Below are positions 46,501-55,198 of a stretch of 64,000 bases of DNA, in pieces. The DNA is taken from assembly GCF_002920915.1 (NCBI RefSeq), contig NZ_PQVF01000007.1:1-64000 (forward strand), written 5' to 3'. Source of the DNA: Solitalea longa (lineage in GTDB: Bacteria > Bacteroidota > Bacteroidia > Sphingobacteriales > Sphingobacteriaceae). A program made the translations under genes and the position numbers. Below the pieces are notes generated by a model. That model had not been told where the DNA came from. It did no database searches and saw only the letters and a list, made by a program, of their open reading frames with translations. Numbering within the stretch: position 1 is the stretch's first letter; every line of letters starts with the position of its first letter.

Positions 46501-48764
46501 CATCAGATAATCAGAAATTCGGTCAGAGTACAGGCGCTACAATAGAAGCTTCGGCTACTGATGCGAATGGTTCGGTTGTTAAAGTAGAATGGTTCGAAGG
46601 AACAACTAAACTTGGCGAATCATTAACATCGCCATACACCTATACGTTTAACAGCACTGTACCAGGGGCATATAAATTAAGAGCGGTTGCTACAGATAAT
46701 TTAGGTGCAAAAGCAGCTGCATATGTCAGCGTAACTATTTTTGATGATATCCTTCCGGTTATTAACACAGTAGCAGGTGCATTAGACGCTACACTGCAAT
46801 GTAGCGATGCAACAGGCTTAACCGCAGCTTCGGCAATGGTTCCTGTGTCTACAGATAACGTTACTGTAAATCCGGAACTTCATGTAGTGAGTGATAACAC
46901 TGTTAGGGCTAATGATGCTGAATTTGTTCGTACCCGCGTATGGAATTTCACTGACGAAGCAGGCAATGTTTCGGATAACTATACACAGGTTATTAAAGTA
47001 ATTGATGATACGTTCCCTGTTTTAACAGGAACTGCACAATTTAACCATAGTTTTACGGGCTCAACCTACACCGTGCCATCTGTTACTGTAACAGATAATT
47101 GTGGTATTAATACATTAACCTATGAGATTACCGGTGCCACCACCAGAAGTGGTGCAGGGGTTAATGCCAGCGGTCAATTCAATGAGGGAGAATCAAACAT
47201 TATCTGGACGGCTTTAGATCACGCCGGTAATGCAAGCACTTTTAAAACTTTTGTTGTGATTGGTGCTCAACCAGGTCAATCAATTATTTTCCCGGCCTTA
47301 ACTGCAAAAACATATGGAGATGCAAGTTTTGATTTAACAGGAACCGCCACTTCGAACTTGAGCTTGACCTATTCATCAAGCGACCCTTCTGTTGCTTCTA
47401 TCAATAACAATACGGTAACTATCCATAAAGCAGGAACTGTTACCATTACAGCCAGACAGGATGGAGATGAACTCTATAAAGCGGCAACTCCTGTATCGCG
47501 CACCTTAACAGTAGGCAAAGCGAACTTGACGGCAAGCGCGGATAATTTGTCAAAAACTTATGGCGATGTCAATCCTGACTTAACAGTATCATACAGCGGT
47601 TTTGTAAACGGCGATAATGTTTCAAGCTTAACAAGTGCTGCAACAGTTTCGACCAACGCAACAACTACAAGTGCTGCAGGTAACTATGCGGTCATAGCCA
47701 GTGGAGCTGCTTCTTCCAACTATACTTTTGTATATCAAGACGGTACCTTAATGGTAAATAAAGCGAAATTAACAGTAATTGCAGATAATAAGTCAAAAAC
47801 TTATGGTGCAGCCAATCCAGCTTTAACCATATCGTACAGCGGTTTTGTGAACGGTGAAAATGTTTCAAGCTTAACAAGTGCTGCAACAGTTTCTACCAAC
47901 GCATCAGCAGCAAGTGCTGCAGGCACGTATGCAATAACAGCTAGCGGAGCCGCTTCTTCAAACTATTCGTTGGTATACCAGGAAGGTACCTTAACAATCA
48001 ATAAGACGGTATTAATGGTAAATGCTAATAATCAGCAGATGTGCCAAGGTAATAGTTTACCAGCCCTTACCATCAGTTATAGCGGTTTCATGAATGGCGA
48101 AAATCCGGCTAATTTGCAAACAGCGCCAAGTATAAACACCACTGCTAGTGCTACGTCCGTACCAGGAACTTATTCCTTAACGCCGGCGGGTGGAGTTTCC
48201 AATAATTACATCTTTAACTATGTAAACGGAACTTTAACGATCAACGGCAATCCTCAGCTGAGCATCAGCAGCAACAGGTTCCAAAGAATTTATAAAGGAG
48301 ATATCGTGGAGTTGAAGGCAGAAGGTTCGGCTACGAAATATGAGTGGGATGAAGCTGCCGGAATACTATCGGGTAGAAACTCGGCGGTTTTGACGGTTCG
48401 CCCTATGCAAACTACAACCTTTATGGTTAGAGCATATAATGCTTCAGGCTGTTATGTAGAGCAACTTTATAATATTGAAGTGCTGGATGAGTTCAAAATA
48501 CAGGATGTATCCAATGTTTTAACGCCAAACGGCGATGGCAAAAATGATAAATGGATGGTGCGCAATATTGAGTTGTATCCGAATAACATGGTGAAAATCA
48601 TAGATAAGTCAGGACGACTCATTTACACTAAGAAAGGTTATCTGAATGAGTGGGATGGTACTTTTAATGGATCAAGATTGCAGGAAGGTACCTATTATTA
48701 TGTTATTGATTTAGGTAACGGAATGGAGCCAGTAAAAGGCTTTATCTCAATCGTGCGCAACTAA
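43533..48764 (+). CDS. Giant T9SS type-B secreted protein: Asp-box propeller, Ig-like, F5/8C and MBG repeats
   Basis: 1743 residues. Signal peptide (to ~24), a sortilin/VPS10-like beta-propeller with Asp-box motifs (STDGGATF, TTDAGATW, STDMGLNW, TTDDGTTW) over ~30-720, an Ig-like domain (~726-820), an F5/8 type C carbohydrate-binding-like domain (~826-974), a second Ig-like domain (~981-1070), HYR-like and BIG-like segments (~1075-1325), three ~81-residue MBG repeats (~1328-1571), and a C-terminal gliding-motility-associated sorting domain (~1653-1743, VLTPNGDGKNDKW) that directs type IX secretion. It is a cell-surface or secreted adhesin or binding protein; no catalytic site is seen. Its PorP/SprF partner gene follows by 25 bp. 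Confidence 0.88.
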   Translation: MKKIYFFCILLLSIFLAFSAKTYAQNYTWRNVGPQAFPIDAAQAIAGQGRVTHFKFDPVNHNRIYAICGLSAWVSDNKGDNWKTLGTDKMPYLLTSSSICIDYTDNNTLYLGTGEPCYYGGGNGVWKSTDGGATFQPSNTGMTGGCVREILMDPTDHNTVVAATMDGIFRTTDAGATWTKIVNDKFVDMRFAPEPGSTTLYAVTYNNGIFYKSTDMGLNWTSQTINTIPNTNNTARVAVSDADPNVVYVSYFGSNSGAINVPSASSYGGVIYMSKDRGATFTLKKGDNQPNLVGYARNAAGQGLYNFDLVADPNNAKTLYLCGHLIWKSTDEGVNWVQAYQTTWQKTIHTDMHWLRFNPYNSSEMYCATDGGFYLSKDNAVTWTPKTQGMANTQFASIANSPISKHLIAGGTQDNGELFYYNGVWTSSYPGDQNSVYYHDNFSDFVYLVAPGTSSAPVNASKKDYKRWPNSSFVWDIGVDPNTMGPTRTNSDKLAFSKFQANQAFWSYREVWRSNNIDAGPTPNNTSLPKPTWTKIYSKVPMTMAMAQSPADINTLFVLGEDKKIYRSYNVNAATPSFSAGVSAPQPSGNASTGALAVFKNGVMYMASNGYAYRTTDDGTTWTAIGSGPVTTRLNSENIENMVADTTRQDIEAIYAQTGRAVYYKDNTMTDWALYSDGLPSLVALKGFDIFYDQDNKENSLLRLGTYGRGAWECYLVNSTPDQTNSPPVVNISSMVDGESLYANQSIKLTSKATDLDGHIVNVEYFNNGKSIGKASQLPYEVPFTVPNLSGEQLTITAVATDDKGLQGVSTPVKVTLTEPLCGSGSSSFIAPQTKLKVHSFDNELFFSGIHTAPRVIDNNKTLAWNTNYPIVPTQPGPYPPFPHWIALDLGADYSVNQFMATWANAGDGRVKDYEFYVSMDPNDWGQPVAKGSFENTADDKLVTFADKKGRYVKFVGLSGQTDVPQIALGELYVGGCPFNEPPVVSISSPSDNQKFGQSTGATIEASATDANGSVVKVEWFEGTTKLGESLTSPYTYTFNSTVPGAYKLRAVATDNLGAKAAAYVSVTIFDDILPVINTVAGALDATLQCSDATGLTAASAMVPVSTDNVTVNPELHVVSDNTVRANDAEFVRTRVWNFTDEAGNVSDNYTQVIKVIDDTFPVLTGTAQFNHSFTGSTYTVPSVTVTDNCGINTLTYEITGATTRSGAGVNASGQFNEGESNIIWTALDHAGNASTFKTFVVIGAQPGQSIIFPALTAKTYGDASFDLTGTATSNLSLTYSSSDPSVASINNNTVTIHKAGTVTITARQDGDELYKAATPVSRTLTVGKANLTASADNLSKTYGDVNPDLTVSYSGFVNGDNVSSLTSAATVSTNATTTSAAGNYAVIASGAASSNYTFVYQDGTLMVNKAKLTVIADNKSKTYGAANPALTISYSGFVNGENVSSLTSAATVSTNASAASAAGTYAITASGAASSNYSLVYQEGTLTINKTVLMVNANNQQMCQGNSLPALTISYSGFMNGENPANLQTAPSINTTASATSVPGTYSLTPAGGVSNNYIFNYVNGTLTINGNPQLSISSNRFQRIYKGDIVELKAEGSATKYEWDEAAGILSGRNSAVLTVRPMQTTTFMVRAYNASGCYVEQLYNIEVLDEFKIQDVSNVLTPNGDGKNDKWMVRNIELYPNNMVKIIDKSGRLIYTKKGYLNEWDGTFNGSRLQEGTYYYVIDLGNGMEPVKGFISIVRN
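47516..48246 (+). repeat. Three 243-bp MBG-domain repeats
   Basis: Units start near 47516, 47759 and 48002. The first two share a 35-bp identical block (47616-47650 and 47859-47893), indicating recent duplication; the third is more divergent. Confidence 0.8.
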
Positions 48765-48789
48765 TTGAATATTAAAAAAGCCAGAATCA

Positions 48790-49689
48790 ATGAAAAGAAT
48801 TCATAAAAAGTGTATTTATAGCCTAATGACAATTGTATTGTCATTAGGCACCATCCTGCCGGCAATGGCGCAAATGAGCTCGATGCCGGGTCAGTATTTT
48901 TTTAACCCGTATCAGGCTAATGCAGCCCTTGCCGGTGCTGATTCCAGCCTAAGTATGGTCATGTCATACAGCAAACAAAACACTGGCTTACCCGGAGCAC
49001 CCATTAACGCATTTATCAGTGTTGATGGTTTTTTGGGAAAACGTGTTGGTTTGGGTTTAAACATTTTGAATCAGAAAGCTGGTTTGTTTAATCAAACCCG
49101 AGTAGCCATGTCTTATGCCTATCACTTGCCGGTGGCCGAGGGCAAACGTCTGAGTTTTGGACTTTCTGCAGCGGTAGGTAATGGGAACATTTATTTAGAT
49201 GAGGCAATTGGCGATCAGGATGATGGATCGCTAAGCGACTATAATGAGAGGAGTATCTATTGGGATATTGACTTCGGATTAGCTTATGTCGCCAATGGTT
49301 TGACTGTACAGGCCGTTGTTCCTTCCTTTCGAAATCACCTTATAAAGGATAGTTATCAAACCGCCGACCGCCCGTCTTTTTTCAGCTCGGTATCCTATAA
49401 ATTTAATTTGGGCGAACAGCTTAACAGTATCGAGCCCAAGTTATGTTATACACAATTCAAAGATTATCCGAATGTTTGGGACTTCGGGTTCGATATGAGA
49501 TTTGCAAAGACGGTGAATTTACAGGCCCTTTACCACACGACAAACAACTATTCCCTAGGTATGGGGGTTGATGTTTTATCAAGATTTAAGGTATTGGCCA
49601 TGTATACTTCACAAGCCGGTGAACTCAAAAAGTATAGTGATGGAGGCTTGTCTCTTAATTTGAGAGTTAAATTATATAAAGCCAACTAA
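48790..49689 (+). CDS. PorP/SprF family type IX secretion membrane protein
   Basis: 299 residues with a signal peptide (to MAQ). The segments YFFNPYQANAALAGAD, NAFISVDGFLGKRVGLGLNIL and SYAYHLPVAEGKRLSFGLSA match PorP/SprF, an outer-membrane beta-barrel family. Members are typically encoded next to type-B CTD substrates and anchor or help export them. The gene immediately follows the T9SS substrate gene. Confidence 0.9.
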   Translation: MKRIHKKCIYSLMTIVLSLGTILPAMAQMSSMPGQYFFNPYQANAALAGADSSLSMVMSYSKQNTGLPGAPINAFISVDGFLGKRVGLGLNILNQKAGLFNQTRVAMSYAYHLPVAEGKRLSFGLSAAVGNGNIYLDEAIGDQDDGSLSDYNERSIYWDIDFGLAYVANGLTVQAVVPSFRNHLIKDSYQTADRPSFFSSVSYKFNLGEQLNSIEPKLCYTQFKDYPNVWDFGFDMRFAKTVNLQALYHTTNNYSLGMGVDVLSRFKVLAMYTSQAGELKKYSDGGLSLNLRVKLYKAN

Positions 49690-49702
49690 AAAATAACTTT
49701 TG

Positions 49703-49734
49703 CCGGAAGGCCTGCAAACCAGTAGGCCCTCCGG
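49703..49734 (+). terminator. Terminator-like hairpin after porP
   Basis: CCGGAAGGCCTGC pairs imperfectly with GTAGGCCCTCCGG around a 6-base loop. The tail is TAATTC, not a strong T-run, so readthrough into the TlpA pair is possible. Confidence 0.5.
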
Positions 49735-49757
49735 TAATTCAATTATATCAAAATCTA

Positions 49758-50870
49758 ATGAAAGTAAAATTACTAGCGCTTTCGGCCTTATTAATGTCTG
49801 GCAGCTCTCTTTATGCCCAGAATAGAAATTTTGTGCTGAACGGGAAAATTAAAGAACTAAAGGATGGGGAGAAGGTAATATTGCTTTACCGCAATTTTAA
49901 AGAAATCGATACCATTAGTACCGCTGTAGTTAAGAACGGCAGTTTTACTTTAATGGGATCACTTGCAAGTCCAACTTATCTGAAGTTGAACGTGGCTGGG
50001 AAAGACGAGATTCCTTTATTTATAGAAAACACCTCGATGACCATAGCCGGAGAGTCCCTGTTGTTGGCCAAAATCGAGGGCTCAAAATCAAATGCTGAAT
50101 TTGAATTATTCCAGAAGTCTATGCAAGCAATTCTACTAGAAATGCGCAAAATTGGGGACTCAGCACGATTGGCTTATGAGCAGAAGGATCAGGTTAAAGT
50201 GGATAAATTGATGGCCGATATTAACGCCTTGGAAGTCAAAAGAGTTCAGTTGGCGCGTACTTTTGCTATTGCAAATCCGAACTCTTTTGTTTCTCCTGTG
50301 GTTATTTTAACTACAGATAAATATGATTTGGACCCGGCGGTTTATCTGCCTATTTATGAAAAGTTTTCACCCGCTGTGAAAGCCGGTATTGCTGGCCAAA
50401 CGATAAAAAGTCGTTTAGATGCCGCGTTAACAATCAATGTTGGAGATACAGCCCCTGCTTTAGCTGCTAAAACTCCGGATGGAAAAGATCTTTCGCTAGC
50501 CGAGGTGTTAAAAAAAGGAGAGCTAACTCTGGTAGATTTTTGGGCCTCTTGGTGTGGGCCTTGTCGCAGGGAAGGTGCGGAAATCCTAAAACTCTATAAG
50601 CAATATCATGAGAAGGGCTTTAATGTATTAGGTGTTTCACTAGATACCAATGCCGACTCATGGAAAAAAGCCATTGCAGAGGATAAAACAAACTGGTATC
50701 ATATCGCTGAACTAAACAATACAAAACTTAAAGCTGCTTTTGGTATCATTAAAATTCCAGCCATCTTTTTGCTGGATAAGGATGGAAAAGTAATCGCCAA
50801 GGATCCAAAAGTTGAAGAATTGGCGAAGATCCTTGCTGAAAAATTGAAAACTGATTTAAGTAAAAATTAA
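49758..50870 (+). CDS. DUF4369-TlpA thioredoxin family protein
   Basis: 370 residues with a signal peptide (to LYAQ). An N-terminal DUF4369-like beta domain (~22-120, FVLNGKIKEL) and a helical linker precede a C-terminal TlpA-like domain with WC266GPC269 and KIPAIFLLDKDG. A periplasmic thiol-disulfide reductase is likely. The gene begins a tandem pair with the next gene, 10 bp apart. Confidence 0.87.
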   Translation: MKVKLLALSALLMSGSSLYAQNRNFVLNGKIKELKDGEKVILLYRNFKEIDTISTAVVKNGSFTLMGSLASPTYLKLNVAGKDEIPLFIENTSMTIAGESLLLAKIEGSKSNAEFELFQKSMQAILLEMRKIGDSARLAYEQKDQVKVDKLMADINALEVKRVQLARTFAIANPNSFVSPVVILTTDKYDLDPAVYLPIYEKFSPAVKAGIAGQTIKSRLDAALTINVGDTAPALAAKTPDGKDLSLAEVLKKGELTLVDFWASWCGPCRREGAEILKLYKQYHEKGFNVLGVSLDTNADSWKKAIAEDKTNWYHIAELNNTKLKAAFGIIKIPAIFLLDKDGKVIAKDPKVEELAKILAEKLKTDLSKN

Positions 50871-50880
50871 CCTGAGTTTA

Positions 50881-51981
50881 ATGAAAAAGCGATTATTAAC
50901 AATAGCAGTCTTGTTAATGGGAGGAGGGGTGTATGCTCAAACGAATCCAAGTTTTGTGCTAACAGCCAAGATTAAAAATTTGAAAGAAGGAGCAAGGGTT
51001 ATTTTATTGAATTACAAACTTTCAAAGGGAGAAAAAAGTGACACATTAGGCTCAGCAATTGTTCATGATGGTAAATTTCAGTTGAAAGGATCTGTTCCAG
51101 GTCCTACCTATGCTAACTTGCTTATTAGCGGGAATTTGCCTTACCAGTTATTTGTTGAAAATTCAAAAATGGAACTCGTTGGCGACTCTGTTAAATCTGC
51201 AAATGTGGTCGGCTCAAAATCTCAAACCGATTATATTGTTTTTAAAAAAATGGTGGCGCCAATAGAAGAAGAAATTCTTGCTATGTCAAAACCATTGGCA
51301 AAGAAGCCAACAAATGAAGAGCGTGAGCAATTCATTAACAAAGCCGAGGCATTAGCGGCTAATCGAGTAGAACAAGCTTGCTCCTTTGCAACTCAGCATC
51401 CTACTTCATTTGTTTCGCCGGTTGTTCTTATAACCACTGCACAATATAAACTTGATTTTCCGGTGGATGCTTACCTTCCGATCTATAACAAACTCTCTGA
51501 TGCGGTAAAACGTAGTTATGCAGGGAAATTGCTTAAGTATCGTCTTGATAATGCAAAGATGGTTAGGGAAGGAGATATGGCTCCAGCAATATCCGCAAAA
51601 ACACCTGATGGTAAGGATCTTTCTTTAGCAGAAGTATTAAATGAAGGTAAGCTGACTTTAATAGACTTTTGGGCATCATGGTGCGGGCCTTGTCGGGCAT
51701 ATGGAGCAGAGGTTAGGGAATTATACGCTAAATACAATTCAAAGGGCTTTAATGTTTTAGGCGTTTCAGTTGATACGAACTTAGAGCAATGGAAAAAAGC
51801 GATCGCTGAAGATAGAACAGAGTGGCATCATGTTTCAGATGCAAATTTAAAGATTAAAAAGGTTTATGGCATCCTTGCCGTCCCTGCCACTTTTTTAGTG
51901 GATGCTAAAGGTAAAGTAATTGCCAAGAATCCTAAAGTTGAAGAATTGGAACAGATTCTTGCCAAAGAGTTGGGGGAGTAA
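50881..51981 (+). CDS. DUF4369-TlpA thioredoxin family protein, tandem paralogue
   Basis: 366 residues, same layout as the preceding protein: signal peptide (to VYAQ), DUF4369-like domain, linker, and thioredoxin domain with WC268GPC271 and AVPATFLVDAKG. Many segments are shared with its neighbour (AKTPDGKDLSLAEVL, GFNVLGVS), so it is a recent duplicate. With the pair at 38202-41005, four TlpA-like proteins occur in this locus. Confidence 0.87.
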   Translation: MKKRLLTIAVLLMGGGVYAQTNPSFVLTAKIKNLKEGARVILLNYKLSKGEKSDTLGSAIVHDGKFQLKGSVPGPTYANLLISGNLPYQLFVENSKMELVGDSVKSANVVGSKSQTDYIVFKKMVAPIEEEILAMSKPLAKKPTNEEREQFINKAEALAANRVEQACSFATQHPTSFVSPVVLITTAQYKLDFPVDAYLPIYNKLSDAVKRSYAGKLLKYRLDNAKMVREGDMAPAISAKTPDGKDLSLAEVLNEGKLTLIDFWASWCGPCRAYGAEVRELYAKYNSKGFNVLGVSVDTNLEQWKKAIAEDRTEWHHVSDANLKIKKVYGILAVPATFLVDAKGKVIAKNPKVEELEQILAKELGE

Positions 51982-52180
51982 CTTTAAAGTAAACCTGGAT
52001 AAAAAAGGGTAGGATAATCCATATAAATGCGCAAATAATCCATTGTTATTGTCGTTTGATAAAGTCAATTTTCAGAACCAAATCAAAATAACAATCATCC
52101 ATAATATTCCGGGAAACGTAAAAAACAGTGTAAGGGTGATGAAAATTCAGGAGGATGTAACTCTATTGTAAATAAGTTTA
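51982..52180 (+). other. Spacer between the TlpA pair and the heme-uptake genes
   Basis: No gene, riboswitch or clear promoter is recognised. A cobalamin-riboswitch B12 box was looked for because of the downstream ABC genes and was not seen. Confidence 0.4.
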
Positions 52181-52822
52181 TTGTCAGGATGGGGGTTGTT
52201 ATTAAACGACCATTTCCCAGTGACAACTATTGATCTAAAAACGCCTCAAATTAAATCAATAACCAATAACCAAACCGTTTTGCTTTTAAAAGCCTCTAAA
52301 AAAATAACAGTAATCCTATTGTTATTCATTCTGTTTTTTCAGTTTGAAGGGGCTGGTCTATTGTTTCTTTTAAGGCATCAGCAAATCAAGAATGAGGTCA
52401 ATGAGCAAATTTCATCAGGATCAATAAAGGAAACAGTAACGCTTAAGCTCTCCAAACAGCAAGCCCAAAATGATCTTCAATGGAAGGAGGAAGATGAGTT
52501 TAGCTATTTAGGAAAGAGTTACGATGTAATTAAGCAGGAACAGCGCGGTGATTCTACAGTGATCTACTGTATTCTTGATACTAAGGATACAGAGGCTTAT
52601 GCATTGCATGAGAAAATTCAAGAGCAAAAGGCTATAGATAAGGAGAAAAACCAAAAGCAAAAAGTAGAACACTTTGTTGCAAGTGTTTATTTGAAAAACG
52701 ACTGCTTCTATCAGTTTTATGAAGGTATTTCAACTCCATCCTCCATTGTAGTAGAAAGTGATATTTTAGATAGGGCTATTCGTCCGCCCAACCCTCCCCC
52801 TTGGTTTTATTTTTCATCTTAA
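52181..52822 (+). CDS. Small membrane-anchored protein of unknown function upstream of a TonB receptor
   Basis: Up to 213 residues with one hydrophobic segment (KITVILLLFILFFQFEGAGLL), a mostly charged extracytoplasmic part, and a Pro-rich C-terminus (RPPNPPPWFYFSS). The start is uncertain: there is no in-frame ATG. TTG at 52181 gives the longest form; TTG at 52280 places the hydrophobic segment close to the N-terminus (LLKASKKITVILLL) and may be more natural. The family is not recognised. Its place directly before the TonB receptor and hmuTUV suggests a role in the same metal or heme uptake. Confidence 0.55.
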   Translation: MSGWGLLLNDHFPVTTIDLKTPQIKSITNNQTVLLLKASKKITVILLLFILFFQFEGAGLLFLLRHQQIKNEVNEQISSGSIKETVTLKLSKQQAQNDLQWKEEDEFSYLGKSYDVIKQEQRGDSTVIYCILDTKDTEAYALHEKIQEQKAIDKEKNQKQKVEHFVASVYLKNDCFYQFYEGISTPSSIVVESDILDRAIRPPNPPPWFYFSS

Positions 52823-52838
52823 ACATTCGTCCAAATTA

Positions 52839-52875
52839 CCAATGCTTATGGCATTGGCTAATTTTCACATTTTTT
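52839..52875 (+). terminator. Hairpin before the TonB receptor
   Basis: Perfect 7-bp stem CCAATGC (52839-52845) / GCATTGG (52851-52857), with a T-rich stretch ending at 52875. Terminator or leader structure. Confidence 0.35.
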
Positions 52876-52897
52876 TAAAATTGATTAATAAACCAAA

Positions 52898-55081
52898 ATG
52901 AATAAATTTTTATTAGCATCTCTTGCACTTTTCGGAACTGTGGGTGTGCAAGCACAAAATTCAACAAATACAAAAACAACAGATTCGCTAAAAATAAAAG
53001 AAACAAGCCGTCTGTTAAACGAAGTTACTGTAACAGAAATGTCCAACAAGAACAAGTCTGCTGCAAAATTAGCATTGGCCGATATTAAGCGTGGTCAGGG
53101 TGTTTTTATGGATGATGCAATTAATACCAGCATGCCTGGTGTGTTAATGATGCGTCGTTCGGTATCAGGAGGGCAACAATTTAATGTCCGTGGTTACGGA
53201 AATGGTTTAGGAATAAGAGGAGCTAACAATAATTTTGATAGCCAGGGTCTAAAAATGTATCTAAATGGCATTCCGGTAACAGATGCGGAAGGCGTAACCA
53301 TTATGGATGATATCGATTTCGGATCCATATCTAATGTTGAAGTACTGAAAGGCCCTGCTGGAAGTTCTTATGGTTTTGCAATTGCCGGCGTGGTGAATAT
53401 GCAAACCCAGAAAGCCGAGCTTAACAAAGTATCAATTGGGCAGAATGTAATGGTGGGTGATTTTGGCCTCCGTCGTTACACTACCAGTTTACAGGTAGGC
53501 GGTAGCCATTCGTCGATATTGGTAAATTATGGAAAACAGTTATCAGATGGTTTCATGCCACATAACGAATCAACCAAAGATTTCGTTAACATAGTAGGCG
53601 ATTTCCAATTGAGTGAAAAACAAAAGATCTCTTCTTATTTAGGTTATGCCAACAGCTATGATGAGCGTGCCGGAGAATTAACCGTTGATCAATATAATAA
53701 GAAAGACTACTCAGGTAACCCTTCTTATATTAAAAACAATGCACATTCAGAGATTATCGGGTATCGTTTTGGTTTAGGCCATTCTTATGCTTTCAATAAA
53801 TACCTGGCTAATACTACTTCCGTTTTTGGTTCGTCAAACAAAAATACCGCTAGTTCTGCTGGTGGGTGGACAGACAAGTCTCCTGTTAATGTGGGTATCC
53901 GTTCTGCATTCGACTTGAGATTTAATGTATTCGGACGTGAGTTGTCTGGAACTGCAGGAATTGAAGCACAGCAACAAACTTATGAAAGCATTGGTTACAA
54001 CATGGTGGCTAATAATTTAGATCCAAATGGATATAATCTTATTGGTTCGATGAAGAGCAATATGGCAGTTACCAGTAAAACCTATAATGCTTTTACCGAA
54101 TGGAATCTGAAGCTGCCATTCATGTTTGATTTTTCAGCTGGGTTGAGTTTGAGCACTATGGATAATCATTTGGAAGACAGATTCTATAATGCCGCCAATA
54201 ATACCGCTTCTCCTGAAACAAACAAACCATCAGCATACGGTGTTAAATATTCAAATTTGGTATCACCTCGTATCGCTTTAAACAGATCATTTGGTCAAAA
54301 CTTTTCGGCTTATGCTTCTTACAGCGTAGGTTACAGAGCGCCAGTAAGCGGTAACTTGTTTATCCCATATACAGGTAAAATTAATACTGATTTAAAACCT
54401 GAGAAAGGTTCACAATATGAGATCGGAGCTAAAGGCTCATTGCTAAATAATCGTTTAGCTTTCCAGGTAGCATTATTTAATGCTGTTTTCTCTGATAAGA
54501 TGAGCTCAGTTTCAGTGGCTAATGCCGGCAATACAGCAACTTTGTATTCTTACCTTGTAAATAGCGGAAGCCAGGATAATAAAGGTGCCGAGGTAATGGT
54601 GAAATACCTTGCTTACCAATCGTCAAATGGTTTGTTCAAAACCGTTCAGCCCTTTGCTAACCTTACTTACAACGACTTTAAATACGATAACTACCAATAC
54701 CAATCAAGTTCTACAAGAGTTGTAGCTGATTATTCAGGTTTAGCAGTAGCTGGCGTTGCCCCTTTAACCTATAACTTAGGTGTTGATGCGGCAACTAAAT
54801 ACGGTGTATATGCTAATGTGAATTACAATTACAGAGATGCAATGCCAATTACTTCGGATGGTGCATTTAAAACAAAATCTTTCGATTTGTTGAATGCAAA
54901 ACTGGGATATCAGCGTAGTTTCTTAAAGAATTTAATGGCTGATATGTACGTAGGGGCAAATAATATCATGGGTACGCAATACTACAACATGGTATTTATT
55001 AATCAAATGCCTGATGCATATATTCCAGGTCCGGATAAAATCAATTATTACGGCGGAGTTAATTTGAAATATACCTTCTAA
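52898..55081 (+). CDS. TonB-dependent outer membrane receptor, probable heme/iron-complex transporter
   Basis: 727 residues: signal peptide (to VQAQ), plug domain (~35-160, with FNVRGYGNGLGIRGA, LNGIPVTDAEG and VEVLKGPAGSSYG) and a beta-barrel ending YTF. It has no CarboxypepD-like or STN extension, so it is a classical rather than SusC-type receptor. Its substrate is inferred from the hmuTUV-like ABC genes that follow the next terminator. Confidence 0.85.
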   Translation: MNKFLLASLALFGTVGVQAQNSTNTKTTDSLKIKETSRLLNEVTVTEMSNKNKSAAKLALADIKRGQGVFMDDAINTSMPGVLMMRRSVSGGQQFNVRGYGNGLGIRGANNNFDSQGLKMYLNGIPVTDAEGVTIMDDIDFGSISNVEVLKGPAGSSYGFAIAGVVNMQTQKAELNKVSIGQNVMVGDFGLRRYTTSLQVGGSHSSILVNYGKQLSDGFMPHNESTKDFVNIVGDFQLSEKQKISSYLGYANSYDERAGELTVDQYNKKDYSGNPSYIKNNAHSEIIGYRFGLGHSYAFNKYLANTTSVFGSSNKNTASSAGGWTDKSPVNVGIRSAFDLRFNVFGRELSGTAGIEAQQQTYESIGYNMVANNLDPNGYNLIGSMKSNMAVTSKTYNAFTEWNLKLPFMFDFSAGLSLSTMDNHLEDRFYNAANNTASPETNKPSAYGVKYSNLVSPRIALNRSFGQNFSAYASYSVGYRAPVSGNLFIPYTGKINTDLKPEKGSQYEIGAKGSLLNNRLAFQVALFNAVFSDKMSSVSVANAGNTATLYSYLVNSGSQDNKGAEVMVKYLAYQSSNGLFKTVQPFANLTYNDFKYDNYQYQSSSTRVVADYSGLAVAGVAPLTYNLGVDAATKYGVYANVNYNYRDAMPITSDGAFKTKSFDLLNAKLGYQRSFLKNLMADMYVGANNIMGTQYYNMVFINQMPDAYIPGPDKINYYGGVNLKYTF

Positions 55082-55113
55082 TAGTTAAAAAAAGGGATTA
55101 TTTAGATTTGCAC

Positions 55114-55150
55114 AAAGTCCTGTTATTTTATAATAACAGGACTTTGTTCT
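55114..55150 (+). terminator. Terminator of the TonB receptor gene
   Basis: 14-bp stem AAAGTCCTGTTATT (55114-55127) / AATAACAGGACTTT (55132-55145), followed by GTTCT. Confidence 0.72.
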
Positions 55151-55157
55151 AAATTTG
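55150..55157 (+). promoter_or_regulatory. Possible -7 promoter element of hmuTUV
   Basis: TAAATTTG matches TAnnTTTG 42 bp before the hmuT ATG; the -33 region would lie inside the preceding terminator stem. Confidence 0.35.
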
Positions 55158-55198
55158 CCATTCGAACCAAAACCAATCATTCACTTCTCAAATAACTC

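Noticed and set aside
47516-48246. Regular repeats considered as a CRISPR-like array
   Set aside because: Units are 243 bp, in frame, and encode MBG protein domains.
51982-52900. Riboswitch in front of the TonB receptor
   Set aside because: No B12 box or other recognisable riboswitch core; only a small hairpin at 52839-52857.
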